A DNA stretch of 64,000 bases from Oscheius dolichura (taxonomy: Eukaryota; Nematoda; Chromadorea; Rhabditida; Rhabditidae): positions 9,844,001-9,908,000 of the forward strand of contig OW051494.1 of the NCBI GenBank assembly GCA_932521035.1, given 5' to 3'. Of this stretch, positions 62,133 to 64,000 are shown one piece after another (the stretch's first letter is position 1; each line of letters opens with the position of its first letter). The notes under the pieces were generated by a model, which searched no databases, was not told the DNA's origin, and saw nothing but the letters and a program-made list of their open reading frames with translations. Both the position numbers and the translations under genes were made by a program.

Positions 62133-62947
62133 TTACTTTCTTCCTTGGGTAGGGTATCCCATGCTTCCGGCTCCGGTGTTCATTCCCATTCCGGGGTACT
62201 GTTGGCTGATCTGGCTACCGGGGAATCCTCCGATCATTCCTCCATTGCTTCCTGGGAACTGAATTCCCTGCATTCCCTGGATTCCGGAGGTCATTCCAGG
62301 GAGAGCGCCAGTCATTCCAGTGCTGGGATATCCATAGGGAAAAGTCTGGAAGGGGGCTGCTCCCATTCCAATGGCCGGGGGGTAGCCAGTCATTCCGGGG
62401 AAAGTCTGGCCGGTCTGTCCAGTCATTCCGGTCATTCCACTGTTTCCACCGTATCTGTAGCCACGAGCGGTGTTACCAGTGGATCCCATGGGGTAGCCAG
62501 GGGGCATGGAGCCAGGCATACCGGTCATGAAACCGGGATATCCAGTTATCGATCCCATTCCAGTTGAGGGGAAGCCAGCAATGGATCCGGGGAACATTTG
62601 GCTCGACATTCCTGGGAGCATTTGGCCGCTCTGTCCAGGGTACATCTGGTTGGTCATTCGGGTCATTCCAGGGAGGATCTGGCTGGGAATTCCAGTCATT
62701 CCGGGATACATTTGGTTGGTCATCCCATTGTAGGGCATGGTGATGGCTCCAGGATACTGCTGCTGCTGCTGACCGTTGATTCCCTGTGCTTGTTGAGCAA
62801 TGACAGAACCTGTAACCTTCCCTGTGAGACCATTTCGAATAAAAACTAGCTGTCTAACTGCGGAACTGTGGCTAACCTACCCGTTTGTTGAGGTTGTTGC
62901 TGAGCAAGAGCAGCAGCGGCAAGAAGAGAGAGAATGACGAATTTCAT
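62133..62947 (-). CDS. Secreted Met/Gly/Pro/Gln-rich repetitive protein
   Basis: Exons 62947-62881 and 62809-62133, 247 residues. The signal peptide is MKFVILSLLAAAALAQ, followed by QQQPQQTGSVIAQQAQG and a QQQQQ run. The rest is built of imperfect motifs of the type GMTxQMYPGM, GYPxxxMGS and FPGSxxG, with many Met residues. There are no cysteines and no membrane segment. Low-complexity secreted proteins of this kind are usual in cuticle, eggshell or gland secretions; no specific role can be assigned. AATAAA-like signals follow at about 62085. Confidence 0.75.
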
Positions 62948-64000
62948 TGTTGATGAGTGGATAGGACGAGGATTCCTGTCATTTCTCACCGGCTTCAGGC
63001 TTTTATACAAAAACATTTGGTGCCAAATATTTAATGATCTTGTTGAAAAAAACAGAAAAAAAACAAAATATTTTGATTTTTTTACAACGTTTTCAGGCGT
63101 TGGGGAGTGTTTGAACAGATGCGGCGGGGAACTATGATTTGAGGGGTGATTCCTAAAGCGCGTAGAAGATTAACATGACGTATTGGATCACCAAATTATT
63201 ATTTAGGGTCCTGACAATCAAAACCCCCGGTTTTCGAAGTTTCAAATGGACTCTGAAGATGCAAGTCTCCATTCGGTCCAATTATCACCATTGTGGCGGG
63301 ATTCTTCCCTATTTGACCCTAAAAATATCTAATTTTCAACAAACCGTCACCGGCGTTTTGTAGAGAAGTTCGAGCTCTATCCGTTTGGTATCCTCATATT
63401 CTGGGAATCTGCTTTTGTTGGGAGGGAAGTTGATGGTTGACGTTTTAAGGCCATTCCCCACCAGATTGACAAGACTGTGATCGGATATGTATAAAATTAA
63501 GATTGTTTTAGCCTGTCCTTTAGGCTAAACTTATTGACGACCGTTTCTTTAGTGGGAAAAGGTGCCAAGAAAAATGACATTTCCGAAGTCTTTAGCAGGC
63601 TCTGAAAGCGGAAGCCTCCTTTCGGTGCAATTACCACTACTGCGACGAAGTTCCTCCTCATTTGGCATTAAAAACTCCTATTTTTAACAAAACATATTGT
63701 ATCCATTGTTCAGGAGTTCCTGCTCTATCGTTTGGTATCAAAATTTTTCCGAAGAAAAAGACAATTCTGGCCGGGAATTCTCCCGGGATATCTCCCAGAC
63801 GGCTCGAAAGCTTCATTGGACCACCAGGACTGCTCCTACAGAGCTCAAACTCAAAATACAGTAATTTTTAGCAGACAGGAAGTTAAAAATCCCTCTAACT
63901 GGCTTCCAAGCCGTTCCTTTCCAGATTAGTCCATTTTTTCTTGTTCCAAGCTGTTGTTTGTTTTTGAGGAAATCCCTTGAAATATGGCCCATAAAAAGAT
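62948..64000. other. Intergenic stretch with a diverged duplicated block
   Basis: I see no gene. Blocks at about 63240-63400 and 63585-63740 are diverged direct copies (CTCCATTCGGTCCAATTATC against CTCCTTTCGGTGCAATTACC; GCTCTATCCGTTTGGTATC against GCTCTATCGTTTGGTATC). Confidence 0.5.

Noticed and set aside
62145-62567. Plus-strand Ser/His-rich frame
   Set aside because: Antisense shadow of the Met/Gly/Pro-rich gene, which has a signal peptide and a spliced start.

Overview
The window is nuclear DNA of a nematode. The evidence is many short introns with TTTCAG-type acceptors, TTTCAG sites a few bases before start codons (as expected for spliced-leader trans-splicing), and gene families expanded in worms: OAC acyltransferases, Srh/Sri-type chemoreceptors, receptor L-domain proteins, CK1-like kinases, PP1-like and PTP-like phosphatases. 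I cannot name the species. All multi-exon models were built by hand from splice signals and reading phase; none is supported by transcript data here.

Layout. 0-2.4 kb: two tandem EGF-pair secreted proteins. 2.6-13.2 kb: a tandem cluster of small secreted, charged helical proteins of one unnamed family (2615, 5287, 9453, 10915, 12813), interrupted by a thrombospondin-repeat gene and its broken copy (7.85-8.89 and 6.87-7.69 kb). 13.1-21.2 kb: nested inverted duplications around a Ser/Lys-rich gene, with a chimeric gene (helical-family N-terminus + pentapeptide minisatellite + EGF domain) and its intact relative at 20829-22476. 23-31 kb: another helical-family gene, short secreted proteins, a GPI-type receptor L-domain gene with a Tc1-like foldback element in an intron.

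31.0-37.1 kb: an unusual element with about 100-bp terminal inverted repeats and iteron-like motifs. It carries a spliced gene for a CRESS-virus-type Rep superfamily 3 helicase. Between two copies of the Rep 3' end lies about 3 kb of much more AT-rich DNA holding broken, intron-containing copies of two exosome genes, rrp6/EXOSC10 and rrp46/EXOSC5, side by side.

37-46 kb: a single-pass membrane protein, a CK1-family kinase, tRNA-His and three secreted-peptide genes that share a 49-nt first exon. 45.9-53.7 kb: one OAC acyltransferase gene whose introns hold tRNA-Leu, tRNA-His, two hairpin MITEs and a whole PTP-like gene. 54.9-57.8 kb: an intact chemoreceptor. 58.5-63 kb: a Tyr-rich peptide, a PP1-like pseudophosphatase and a Met/Gly/Pro-rich secreted protein.

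Two themes stand out. First, a palindromic MITE of about 150 bp occurs at least 14 times, always in introns or intergenic DNA. Second, two signalling enzymes (PP1-like and PTP-like) have lost catalytic residues, while the CK1-like kinase keeps its own; in worms these three families are typical of sperm, so a shared role is possible but is inference.
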